Origin: Progne subis subis
Taxonomy: Eukaryota > Chordata > Aves > Passeriformes > Hirundinidae
Assembly (NCBI GenBank): GCA_022316685.1
Contig: JAKJHU010000046.1
Coordinates: forward strand, 3,757,001-3,821,000
Length of the DNA stretch: 64,000 nucleotides
Direction of reading: 5' to 3'
Part shown: in pieces, positions 45,736 through 57,065 of the stretch
Layout: each line of letters opens with the position of its first letter
Numbering within the stretch: position 1 is the stretch's first letter
The notes under the pieces: model-generated
The model's input: only the letters and a program-made list of their open reading frames with translations
Databases searched by the model: none
What the model was told of the DNA's origin: nothing
Position numbers and translations under genes: made by a program

Positions 45736-46499
45736 ATGAGGTGCAGGGGCTGAGAGCCAGCACCCTTGCCAAGAATACAGTACAAGAGGATTGGAAAGAA
45801 GGGAAAGGGAGGGGGCTGCAGAGAAGGGCTAGGAGCACAGACCCGGTGAGCAGAGGTCTGGAATGGCAGTGTCTGGCTGTGCTCTCTGGGTCTATGAGTC
45901 ACTTGCTGCAGCCACTGTATGGCATGGCTGCAGTGGTAGGTACATAACTAGCAGGGGAAAGCATATGAGCTCTTCACAGCACTGCTTTGCTTTATTCAGG
46001 GCTTTACATTTGACTAGGTCAGTGCTCACCTTAGCCACTGGCATCTCCACATCTCAGGAGCATTGGGGAACCAGAGCTGTGTGACTCTACTGGGGTATTC
46101 AACACATCCTTGACTCCCTCATTTCTACCTGGGGGGCTTTTCCTCTGCTGGGAGAGGAGGAAGGTGTAAGTTCAGCCACTGACCACACCACCTGCCCAGA
46201 GTCAGGATGCTCTCTGCCTTAGGTGCACTGAAACACATTCAGTCTTCTCTGAGCTGTGGGAAATACAGGGGATGCTTGGTGAGCATTGTGAGAGCCTTGT
46301 GCAGAGCCCTGTCGTGCAGATGCAGAGAAAAGCACCAAAACAGATTCCCTTCAAATGTGCTTCCCGGGACAGACCCGTTCTGCAAAGGGGGTGATGGCCA
46401 AGCATGGGGCTGACCCAGAAGTGCTCCAGTTGACACCAGGACACAGCCCTGTAGTGCTGTGCATTTCTAGATCCATGCCCTTGTCATCTGCCAGGGCAC
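45736..46499. other. Unique sequence, nothing recognised
   Basis: No gene or repeat is supported. Short frames on opposite strands overlap. Confidence 0.45.
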
Positions 46500-46960
46500 A
46501 GCCCCGTTCCCATGACCCGAAGTCTCAGACCCTGGGCAAGCCTCGGGCGAGCCCTGGTTCCAAAGAGGGGACAGAGATGGGAACTTCCTTCCCTGGGCGG
46601 GTAGTGCGCCTGACCTCTTCCGCAGCATCTTCTGAGAGTTCCCGGCAGCAGTCCCGGACCCTCCTGCCTGTGAAGAGCCCCGAGTCGGGGTCCCTTTTGT
46701 CACCAGCCCGCGGCCACCCCGGGCTGAGCCCGCCTCTCCCGCAGTGTTCTGCTGCCCTCGTGGGTCCAGAGCGCTCATTGCAGCCCCGCACCCGCTCCGG
46801 CCCCCTGCCCCCTCGCCGCACCTTCCCTGCAGAGAGCCAAGGCACAGGTTGTTCCCTTCCCTGCCGGGAGGAAGAGCAGGGCGAAAAAGGCAGGCAGCTC
46901 CCTGTTTTGCCCTGTTTTGGGCCTGGACCGAGGGAAGTGGGGCGGAGAGCACTGAGAGGG
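46500..46960. promoter_or_regulatory. CpG-rich block
   Basis: CpGs are clearly denser than in neighbouring DNA (GTCGGGG, CCGCGGCC, CCGCACCCGCTCCGG, CTCGCCGC). The block may be a weak CpG island. The 258-codon + frame (46355-47131) and 186- and 172-codon - frames cross the same DNA, which is typical of GC-rich sequence and gives no family match. Confidence 0.4.
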
Positions 46961-47569
46961 GCCTCAGCACCCAGTCCCAACCCTGCTGGTGGCGTAAAAA
47001 AGGGCGCAGAACAAGAATGCCGTGCACCAGAAACAGTGATCACAGGAGTTAGAGCATCACCTCTTCGGAAGGGGCATCACGTGTCATCTGTCCCTCCACC
47101 TTTCCTGTGGACAGGCAGGCAGCACAGCTGAGGCCAGTGTGTCCACAGGCTGCTGGGGCTGTTCCACAGCTGTGAGTACAGACAGGTACTGGAAGCTTCT
47201 CCCAAGCTGAGGTGAGGTACACTCCAGTGTTATTTCCAGGGCAGAGAAAGATAGAAAAGTAGCCTGTGGGGCAAAGAAACAAAGCAGTGCAAGCCATGGA
47301 AAACAGGTCTGGATTTATCTTCTAGAGAATCGGATTAAACAGGGGAGAATGTTTCTTTTGTTTTATGATAGTGGGAGGAAGGGAACGGGAAGTAAGGAGA
47401 ATGGGACTAACGAAAATTCGAGTTCACTTATACCAAAACAAGAGTTCACATATACAAGATCTCCCAGCAGTGTGACTAGGGTACACACAGACCTTAGCAG
47501 GTTTGATTTGTGCTGGTATATGACAACATATGTGGCACAATGAAAATATGACTTGCACCATATGCTTAT
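46961..47569. other. Unique sequence, nothing recognised
   Basis: No gene or tandem repeat was seen. GC content falls after about 47.0 kb. Confidence 0.45.
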
Positions 47570-47632
47570 ACTTGTACAGCATCTAGCACAGCAGACAGCG
47601 TCCTTCCTAATGCCAGTGTTCAGGTGTAGGCA
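47570..47632 (+). mobile_element. LINE/SINE 3' tail fragment
   Basis: ACTTGTACAGCATCTAGCAC then AGCAGACAGCGTCC...TTCAGGTGTAGGCAC parallels the tgtacagcgcctagcacaatggggtcctgg...ctcctaggtgctac tail of sauropsid L2/SINE repeats. It is short and diverged and lacks the terminal AATAAT series. Confidence 0.4.
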
Positions 47633-47969
47633 CCTGGTCCCACGTACATCCCAGAGACTCTCGGGTACGGTCGAGAAGAATCAAGTCTAACCCAGGTCTA
47701 GCAGGTAGGTTCCAAACCGAGGCTGAAACTGGGTTCAGATTCATGCCCGGTGTATCTGACACGAGGGCTCTGTGCCAGGGGAGAAGATTTTCACGGGAAA
47801 GACGCTCCTAAGGTATCTCAGTTCAGAATCAGGTTTTTTGCCCCGCCGATAGCCCGAAGCCCCTGCGCAGGCCGAGAGCATCCCCGCAGCGCGGCTGGCA
47901 GGGCGCGGTGCCCGCGGCAGCCCCGGAGCGCCGCACGGAGCGCGGGCTCCACGCCGCGGCCGTGCCGGG
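47633..47969. other. Left flank of the minisatellite, CpG-rich from about 47820
   Basis: From 47825 to 47969 CpGs are dense (CCCGCCGATAGCCCG, CGCAGCGCGGC, CGCCGCGGCCG). It may be a CpG island remnant into which the repeat array expanded. The frames here run on into the array and are not called as genes. Confidence 0.45.
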
Positions 47970-48832
47970 CAGCACACAGGCAGTACACGGCAGCACACGG
48001 CAGTACACGGCAGTACACGGCAGTGCACGGCAGCACACGGCAGTGCACGGCAGTGCACGGCAGCACACGGCAGTACACGGCAGCACACGGCAGCGCACGG
48101 CAGCACACGGCAGTGCACGGCAGCGCACGGCAGTGACACGGCAGTGCACGGCAGCACACGGCAGTGCACGGCAGCACACAGCAGTACACGGCAGTGCACG
48201 GCAGCGCACGGCAGCACACGGCAGTGCACGGCAGTACACGGCAGCGCACGGCAGTACACGGCAGCACACAGGCAGTACACGGCAGCACACGGCAGTGCAC
48301 GGCAGCACACGGCAGTGCACGGCAGCACACGGCAGTACACGGCAGCGCACGGCAGCGCACGGCAGTGCACGGCAGCACACGGCAGTACACGGCAGCACAC
48401 GGCAGTACACGGCAGTACACGGCAGCACACGGCAGCACACGGCAGTACACGGCAGCACACGGCAGTACACGGCAGTACACGGCAGCACACGGCAGCGCAC
48501 GGCAGGACACGGCAGTACACGGCAGCACACGGCAGTACACGGCAGTACACGGCAGCACACGGCAGTACACGGCAGTGCACGGCAGCGCACGGCAGTACAC
48601 GGCAGCACACGGCAGTACACGGCAGCGCACGGCAGTACACGGCAGCACACGGCAGTACACGGCAGCACACGGCAGTGCACGGCAGCGCACGGCAGCACAC
48701 GGCAGCGCACGGCAGCACACAGCAGTACACGGCAGCGCACGGCAGCACACGGCAGTACACGGCAGTGCACGGCAGCGCACGGCAGCACACGGCAGCACAC
48801 GGCAGTACACGGCAGTACACGGCAGCGCACGG
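47970..48832 (+). repeat. 10-bp minisatellite, 86 units, CAGYRCACGG
   Basis: By hand count the array has 86 consecutive units of CAGYRCACGG. All are 10 bp except three 11-bp units (starting 47970, 48131 and 48262), giving 863 bp. The YR positions occur as CA 29, TA 27, TG 14 and CG 14 times, plus one GA unit and one TGACACGG insertion unit. The other CpG (unit bases 8-9) is intact in 82 units. It becomes CA in the units at 48172 and 48713 and is broken by an inserted A in the 11-bp units at 47970 and 48262. The array ends in a partial CAGCTCCGG. Confidence 0.95.
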
Positions 48833-51519
48833 CAGCTCCGGCCGCACTGCCCGCCCTCTCCGGCGCTCACCCCACCGCCTGTCGCTGCCACATACCCCTA
48901 GAGATGCCCGTTCCGATCCCTGCCGTCGCCGTCTTTCCTACCAAGGGGTTGGTTTTTTCTGTCTGCCTCCCTTTTAGCCGGGCTTTTTCATTGCTCTCCC
49001 TCTCCACTTACTCAAACACCTTCATCAACACCACCGTCCCCGAATTTGAACACAACTCAGACACCTCAAAACCGGCCCCTTTGGGTATGAGCTCTCCTCT
49101 TTCGGACGTACAAGATAGTTCTCTATTTGTTCACTTATCGATTATTTGTCTGCCTTTAAGCGCTTGGAAAGCACTGCCACTGTCAGATCCCGGGGCTTTC
49201 ATCTTCCACCGCAGCCACCCCCTTTCACTGCAACCCTCATGCAGAGCCATAACATGGGGTTTTCCCACGCACCCCTGCTTTTTTGTTGTCCCGATGTGAA
49301 TGAGCATTTGCAGACACATCCAGCATCAGGCAGATACACTTTGCCCAGTGCCTGGAAACAGCTGGGCAGGATTTGTCTGGTTGTGCCTTGGGTGCAAGAC
49401 CAGTATTTGACAGAACCTTTCCAGGGCAACATCTAAAAATCCAGCAATAACAATCCAGTCTCTTGGATGTGGGAGGCAATCCAAACATCAGCAGGCATCA
49501 GCATCAGTTCTGTCCTGCTGGGGAAGGAGCGAGAGAGTCTGACAGCTGTACAGCGACTGCCAGAGGTGACAGCAATGCCTTGGCCACTGCACCGAGAGAG
49601 AGCTCATCACAGCTGCTCCTGAGGAGCAGAGCCCTCCCTTGCAGACCTGGAGAGTCACTTTGGGAAAGGCAGGTTGTTATCATAGCATCAGAGACTGCAT
49701 ATACAGAAAAGGCAGCAGCTGGCCTGATGGCAAATTCTCCTGCAGGACAGGCCATGCCAACCAGCATGTTGCAGCAAGGGCAGCTGCAGCCCAAATAAAC
49801 CGAAAAATCAGCAGAGCAGCTGCAGCAGCACCCAGAGGTCAAAGGCAGCTTGAGTATTGGGGGCCAGGGGAGTGTGACCCTTTCCATACAAGTATCAGAT
49901 GTTGACAGAGAAAGAAAAGAACCTACAGTAAACACAGACAAATTTCAGTCAAAAATGGGATTCACTGATGGGAGCCTTTCAGCTCTGGAGCAAATTCTTC
50001 AGAGCAGCAGTAGATTTTCTGTCCCAGTGCCTTCAAACCCTGACAGAAGGCCCTTTGGGAGGGAGGGGTTTAGACAAAAGAAACAAGGAGAATTCCCTCA
50101 GTTACCCACCAGCTTACACCAAAGTGACTGAACAGCTGCTTTTTGACTTAAAATCTCTCCCTGGCCGTGCTTGAGCTGCACAACTCTTTCAGGTGTGACA
50201 GGTAGACCTGCCTCAAGAACCATAGCCTCCATGGGGGTGGGGACAATGGGACAAGTGACTCAGGTTGTTTCATAATCTGTCATAGCAATAGCCACCACAT
50301 CAACCCTACCAACATCTATCAACCCTACCATCTCTGATTTGCCTATTGACCATCAAACCACCTGCTACAGCAAGCAAATAAAGTTTCCTGAGGAGCATTT
50401 TTCTGTTCTTGACCTGCATAAAGGGCACCACCATCACTTGCCTGTCTCAGAGAAGAGTTTGAGTCACAGGAGCAGTGGAGGTGACTCTACCTACTCAAAG
50501 AGAGAAGTCTTCTGGTTCAGCAACTAATTACAAACTCTCTCACACAATTTCTCATAGACTTTCTTCCCTCCTAGGGTCATAAGACAGAAGGCAGGTCCAT
50601 GTGTCATCCTTCAAAGGACCTTCACCAGGGTGACAGCAACTGTACTGTAATCCTTGGGCACAGAAGCAGCTGCCAGTGCAGGGAGGACCTTCAGGGCCAG
50701 GGCAGATACCAGTTGTCCAGTGGGAACCATAAAGACCTCCCTCTCTTGGCAGTCCTCAGAAGCACCTCCTGCAGGTAAACAGTTCAGCAAAGGCTCTCCC
50801 AACTAAGCCCACATTTTCCCAGCAATTCCCTGGGGAAACTGGTACACATCAGCTCACAAGTGCAGGGTCCTGCCTCAGCCTGTAGCTCATATGCCCATGC
50901 TGAAGGGCAGTTCCCTGACTGAGAGCTCACCTATAAGCCCCCTCTGATGCCAGAGACCTCTATCTAGGCCAAGGCATGCCTCAGGCAAGCCCACCATAAT
51001 AAATACTTCCAAGAAAATCCAGCCATCACACATTTACTTCCATCTCAATTGAATCCCCTCAACCTTGGATCTCAGCTCTGTGGCCTTCATCCAGAGGCTT
51101 CATGCCTGATCTGACCCCAGCTCTAGGGCAGGATAAAGGAAATTACCTCTGATGCATCTGAAATCCAGGGAACTTGAAGCAGACACAAACCAGAGTGGGG
51201 AGCTTTGAGCAGTCCACAGGTCCTGAGGATGAGTTATCATCTAGCACCATGCATGCAAGGTTCACAAGAGGATATACGGATGGACAGAGAAGAGGGCAGA
51301 GAGTAGCAGGTACTGATGATACCAGTGTACCCAGAAAGGGAAAGCCTTACTGTTTAGTCCTGCCCTTCCCCATGGAATTTGGACATTACAGCTCTGCCCC
51401 AAACCCAGCAGGAGGTAAGAGTTGCTGTTCTCACCAGAAAGCTGAGGGCTGTAGGTAGGTAGGTGAAGACTTTGTTGCTCTGGACACCACAGGTACATGG
51501 TCTAGGGGGGCTCTGCCTC
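48833..51519. other. Unique sequence without a recognisable gene
   Basis: The first 70 bases stay GC-rich. After that no gene, CpG island or mobile element is evident. A short direct repeat (ATCAACCCTACCA, two copies) lies at about 50298-50330. Frames at 49463-49941 on both strands overlap and have no recognised product. Confidence 0.5.
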
Positions 51520-51590
51520 CAGATCTATGTGCAGACTAACAACATCAAGCTGGCAAAGGACAGGGATTAGTAACCCCTTCTTTCATCTGA
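51511..51590. repeat. Dispersed repeat, copy 1
   Basis: CAGATCTATGTGCAGACT at 51520-51537 is identical to 54850-54867, and the preceding CTGCCTYC also matches. After it, CAAAGGACAGGGATTAGTAA here and CAAGGAAGAAATGTTACTA there show weaker similarity. The two may be diverged copies of one interspersed family. Confidence 0.35.
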
Positions 51591-54500
51591 GGGATGGAGA
51601 CTCAAACCCACTGGGTTTAATGCTGCAGGAGCATGGAAATACCCAGAGAAAACAGGAAGCTGGCAACAAGCTACGGTCCATAAGTAGTAAAGCAGAGAGT
51701 AGAACAGGCAGGGAGCTAGTTCAAGCAAATGCAGAGCCTTTGAAAGGGGACAAGTCTTGGGAAGCACTTCACATTCAAAACTGACCACAGTAGAGAGCTT
51801 TGTGAGTTTTCTGGACAATCATTAGAGGGTTTCATCTGTTTGTTATAAAGACAGAGGAATTCTGTAGGTAAATATATCTCTACTCAGTGGTATTAGATGT
51901 GACTTATCAGCTTGATTTCCTAATTGTACGACTTCCATGTGGTACTTATGTATCAGGAAGAGGAAGAATGCTTATAGATGCAAACACTGCAACTGCCTAA
52001 ACCAGCAGGTGACACAAGGCAAGAAATACAAGCTTTCTTTCTAATATACCACATTTAAAGAGATAAGATTAAAAACAAGAATTTCTTAAATGGACAAAAC
52101 ATATACTGAAACAAACGTTATTTAATAACAATTCATTAAAGCTTCTCCCACCATTATTTTTACCAGCTTTATTCAGAGCTGAATATGCAAGTGAGGCAGG
52201 CATGTTGTCTTACCAAAATCCAGCCCTAGGCAGTTTGCTAGATGAAGCCAAGGACACCATCACATGCCTGCCTGTAATCTCACCAGTTACACTATGTTAA
52301 TGATCCAGGTACTTGGGTCTCCATTTCCAGGATCATATACAAGAAAAGACATGTTCTCATGGTTGTATATGAACCAGTCTGAAAAGTAAAGATCCCATGC
52401 AGAGAGCTGAAGAGAATCTACTACTCTCCACTGTGTTCCTTGAATTCTGGAAAGCAGCCACTTATGGCCATGAAACACTGATTTTGTTTATTTTTATTTC
52501 ACTTGGGCGGATCTTACTCACAGGTTAGTTTGAGAAGATTTCTCCCCAGAGAGGATTTGAATCAGCCAGGCTTTGCTGGGCCAAACTGCCAATATCCTCG
52601 GTTTTCCTAGCTGGTGCCCTCTTTACTCCTTCAGAAGCTGTTCTCCCATTAACTACTGTGCAATTTTATCTCCCAGATCCAGGACTGCAGGGAAGTCAGT
52701 TGAGCCACCAAAGCTGTATTCCTCCTAGTATTCAAGGTACTTTCCTGTGTCCTTTGGGAAAGGTACAGCCAGGTGACATCAGCAAGGTGCTTTCCTCCCC
52801 CTACTAACAGGTAATGTTTTTCCTGTCAGAAAAAGGGGAGTCAGCATACAGCAAGAGAAGAAAAACACCTTTCTGGTACTCTTGTACCAGAAAATAATTT
52901 TCACATGCTGGCATGTTCTCTGTAAGTGGTGGGATCAAAACAAGAGGTTTGGAAACAGATGCCTTTCTCAGGCAGTGAGTCCCATGGTTTTAGATGTGCA
53001 AGATCCAAGTACAGTTCCAGTAGATGACAGAGCTCCTTGGCAAGGTGCATAATAGTTGCCCTAAGGATTTGGACTGCTGTGTTTTCTGCAGTAGCTGGAA
53101 AGGTGCTAGCCTGGGCAGCATAAGCAGATGGAGCCCAAAGGCACAGGAGATGAACAAGACCTGGCTCTCCCTTTCTGCGAGGCCAAGGCAGCCACTGACC
53201 TGCAGTGCCTTCACAGCTCCCGACCTGAGCCAGGCCTGATCCACCTCGCCCATCAGTTCTGCCTCATTGACCACACACAACCTCTTCCAAATGCTGCTGT
53301 AAACAGCAGGCTCTTGGAGGGGGCTGGAAGGTGGCATTGGTAAGGTTCATGAGCCACCTCCTGGCTCCCTCCTCTCCAAGCACAGCCACACTGCCATGTG
53401 GAGGAAACCTTTGGCAGCTGTCTTGTGCTGGGAGACAGGGCTTGCTGAGCTTGGCTGAGTAATCCCAACCACTCCTGTCACTGCAGCTGCATGCATCCTT
53501 GTTCTCCCAACCTAAGGATCACTGCCTCGCTGAATCACCCCATTAAATTGCTAATATCTTATTGTTCTTTAAGATTTCGAAACTTGCTGCGAAACGTTTA
53601 CAGATAATTTTTTTTTTGCCTGCAGTCACTGTGCCTAATGCCCAGTCATTGAGTGCCATATGTGTTTATATGCACTGCAATTTTCCACTTGATTACATTT
53701 TACCACAAACACTTTCATCCACTCCGCAAAGACAGCAGCAACACATCCATAATGTTCAGAGCAGCCCAGACAGACAGAGCTCAGACACAAATGTCTCCAC
53801 TGGATGGGCCCTGCAAAATCTGAGATTCTTAAACCAACTGACCCAGTCTCCAATACTGAAGTCTCCAAGGGCACAAACACCTCAGTCACCTAACAAAATG
53901 TGCAAAGTTAACTTCATGCTCCAGCTTTCATATTAAGCACCAGGTGCTTCTTGTAAGTCTGGAACAGCTACACAATATGGACATGCTTGCCAATAACCAA
54001 GGAGATCTCAGATTTTCCAGAAGACAGGGGATGACACAGACTTCTACAAGGTTGATTAGCACCTGAACCTGAAAAAAATCCATTGGGACAATGGTGCAGC
54101 ATGCAGCACAGACAAGTTCTGAAATTAGATCCTGAACCCCAGAAAGTGAAGTCAAGTTCTCATTCACACTTCATCTAACTGGACCTAGTCCAGCTTGTCC
54201 ATTGTGGGGCTTTCAGCTCCTGATAGCTACACCTTCACATTTGCAGCTAGGCAAGTCATCTTGTCCCCTCTAATAGCACAAAGCATCCTGGCCAGAAGGT
54301 CAGCCCTGCCTGGGGAGAGGGGGTTCCCTTAACTCCAGCTGGCCCAGGGCCACAGCAGTGCTGGTGCAACCAGGTCACAGTCTTCCAGGAGAGGAGAGGC
54401 AATATGATCTACACAGCAACATTGGCATCCCCATGTGAGCTCGTTTTTTGCACCAGTTCAGCACAGCACAGAGCAGAGAATGCCTGCTCAGCTGCAGCAG

Positions 54501-54841
54501 TGAGCCAAGCCTCAATACTGTGCTGATGTGGCAATGCTGCTTTTGCTTCAACAGTCCTTGCCCCGCAGTGCCCCACCCTCTCCACTGCCCGGTGTGGACA
54601 CTCACTGTGGGGAGGTGGCAAACATCTGCCATCTAATGATCAACAGCTCTCAATCCATTACCATCCACCTGAGCCCACGCTGCTGACAGACTCTGCTGAC
54701 AGACATAAGGCTAGTTTGGCAAGGAAGCTCTTCATACCTTTGGAAACTAACTAAAGTAGCCTACAACATCCACAAAAGGTTTTACATAGAAAAATAGAAT
54801 AATCCAATATTCCCTTATAGCCAGGGTTATCTGGGATAACC
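51591..54841. other. Unique sequence without a recognisable gene
   Basis: No gene is supported. The stretch 52020-52150 is AT-rich. A T9 run lies at 53609-53617. Frames at 52990-53343 and 53562-53936 lie on opposite or overlapping strands and resemble nothing known. Confidence 0.5.
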
Positions 54842-54915
54842 CCTGCCTTCAGATCTATGTGCAGACTGTTTCTTGTGCTATGTCCAAGGAAGAAATGTTA
54901 CTACCTCTTACTGGA
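54842..54915. repeat. Dispersed repeat, copy 2
   Basis: This is the partner of the copy at 51511-51590, sharing an exact 18-base core and a CTGCC lead, followed by a diverged CCAAGGA...TTACTACCTCTTACT segment. The repeat family is not recognised. Confidence 0.35.
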
Positions 54916-56929
54916 TGCAAACTGTCAAGGGATAGGGCATTTTCTGCTGCTAATGAACATCTTCCATCCTTGACCGAACTCATGGGAGCAAACATAACCA
55001 CCCTACACTGGAGAAAAGGCACTAAAGCTGTTAGTGGTCACTAGTTAGACAGCCCAAACCAGTGTTCCATACCCTGGACCCATGAGCACAAGTCTGCAGA
55101 AAACGAGGCAAATGAGTGAGCCTAGCTGCCAAGAAGGGCCACCACTGTTCTGCCAAGCATTTACAGCCTCTCTTTGAACAACACTGATTAGCACCACCAG
55201 CACAAAATCAATATTTACTTGAGAGAAAGTCTTGTTGAGAAAAACCCAACAGTGACCTTGGCAGAGGCCACTCCCAAGACATGGGGCAGCATGTCTGTCA
55301 GAGGGAGCACACACTGAAAAGTGCCTGTTAACTCCTCTTTTGTTTGAGACTTCCTACCTTCCAGACATCTGATGTAGTCAGCCCTCAAGGGGCAAAAGGT
55401 GTTTATTCCAGATGAGTTCACTGCCCTCCCGTGGGATTCAGGCTGTATCAGTTTTTAGGTCTGTACCTAAAAGGCAACCTTTTTGAGTAGAAAACAAACA
55501 ACAAGAGGGGTAGGAGTGAGATTGTGCGTTTTTTCCTTGGCTGCTTCACTGAACCCATTCAGCCTCCTGCTAAAACTCCCATGCCTTTCATGTAGAGCAA
55601 GAACTCAAGCTCACATGGCAAATAGTAAGAGGGTGTGAGCTTCCTAGACTCACTTGGGAGCTATCACTTGCCTGGCTGCTCACAGAGGAGAAGCTGCATT
55701 GAGCTTTGGGGGGGTTTGGCCCTGTGCTGCTGCCTCCATCCCACTGCAAGATGTGGCGACTTCAAAGCACAGCTCATTCTATCCACACTCCTTGGTCTAA
55801 TGAAGAATTGGAAGAGTCTCATGCTAGAGGTTTTTATCTGGGAAAAGCCTATTAACTCTTTTCTAGGCTCAACTCAGGGCTTATTTACTTGTTTAATGCA
55901 TGAGACTAGAGAGGATCCCTTGAGTCACGGTATTCAGCCTTCCTGATGTATTCCTGCCGTATGATATTGACCACCTTGTCCCAGATCTTTACATCACATT
56001 CTGTCAGACTTCTAGCACATCACCTACAACTTCTTTCTCTCCTTCACAATCTCTTCTACTTCTGTAAATGTTAGTTACAATCCATTACCCTGCACAAAGG
56101 GTCCCTAGATATTCCCAGAGCCCCTAAGCAGAATGGTTATTATTACCTCTCATTCCCACTGAGGAGGATATCAGCTTTCATGCATAAGAGAAAAAGAATA
56201 ATTATAAAAGTACAGCATCCCTCTGTTCCAGGCTGATGGGACAGTGGGTGCTGTAAAGCTTGATAACAGCAGATGATAAAATCCTTTTGGGAATATCATG
56301 CACCTGATGTACCCTCTTTTCATCCTAGTTAGGTAACAGGGGATTTGCAAGAGTAGGTACTGTGGCCCAAGAGGTTCTCAGGTGAATGGAAGGCATCTTC
56401 ATGACAACGTGACAAGTCCAGGTGAACCATGACAGAGACTCAGAAGCATCTTCCTTCCTGCACATGACAAAAGGGAGTTTCCTAGGAAGACTTCCACATC
56501 CATCTGCTAAATCATCCCCATTCTTTTTCCCTTGATGATCTCAGCCTGCTCTTCTTTCTCCTCTGACAGCATTTCCCTCCAGCCCCTCTGCTGGAGGCTG
56601 ATACCTTCCTGTGAAGTCCAATTTCTTCTCAACTGCCTCTGTGCTGAAACCAAGATTTGAAGGGGAGCCTCAGGAGATGGAGGAAGCAAAGTATGAGACA
56701 TTCAAGCTATAGTGAAATGACATATTCATCACAGCTAATGGGGGCCCACATGGCACCCCAACTCCATGCTGCCCCACTGCCCATTTCCCAGCTGACTCTG
56801 CTGGAGTTCTCCCCCTGCTCCCCTCCCCATGCTTCTGACGGTGTCACTCCAAGCAAAGTGGCTGATCTGACTGGCGAGAGAACACGAGGGGTGTCAGAGA
56901 AGGTGCTCACAGACATTTCTTGGCTGCCT
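54916..56929. other. Unique sequence without a recognisable gene
   Basis: No coding region or repeat family is supported. A phrase near 56142-56190 (GTTATTATTACCTC...) faintly recalls MIR but is too diverged to call. Confidence 0.5.
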
Positions 56930-57065
56930 CAAGGAAATAAAGGCCATCGCTGAGCCTGTCAAAATGATTAATCGCTTACAGGGAATGAGGGGGAGGAGGG
57001 AGAGGGAGGGAAAAGGAACGGGAGGAAGGAGAAGAGAAAGACAGATGGGATGGGGAGAGCTATAA
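56930..57065. promoter_or_regulatory. Candidate conserved element beside a purine-rich tract
   Basis: GTCAAAATGATTAATCGCTTACAG at about 56959 has a TGATTAAT homeodomain/PBX-like core with a retained CpG. It is followed by about 70 bases of almost pure purines (56983-57058) with GGGAGG and GGAAGGAG words. The purine tract is certain, and the regulatory call is inferred. Confidence 0.35.

Noticed and set aside
46355..47131. 258-codon frame as a gene, with 186- and 172-codon frames on the other strand
   Set aside because: All three overlap in GC-rich DNA, where stops are rare. There is no recognisable domain.
47970..48832. CRISPR array
   Set aside because: There are no unique spacers. The units are contiguous 10-mers in vertebrate DNA.
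47741..49299. Very long frames (463, 368, 357 and 333 codons) as cysteine- or histidine/threonine-rich repeat proteins
   Set aside because: They exist on both strands over the same 10-bp array, whose regular units have no stop in any frame. No start, splice or family evidence supports them.
56142..56190. MIR fragment
   Set aside because: ATTATTACCTC followed by a loosely similar phrase is too short and diverged.
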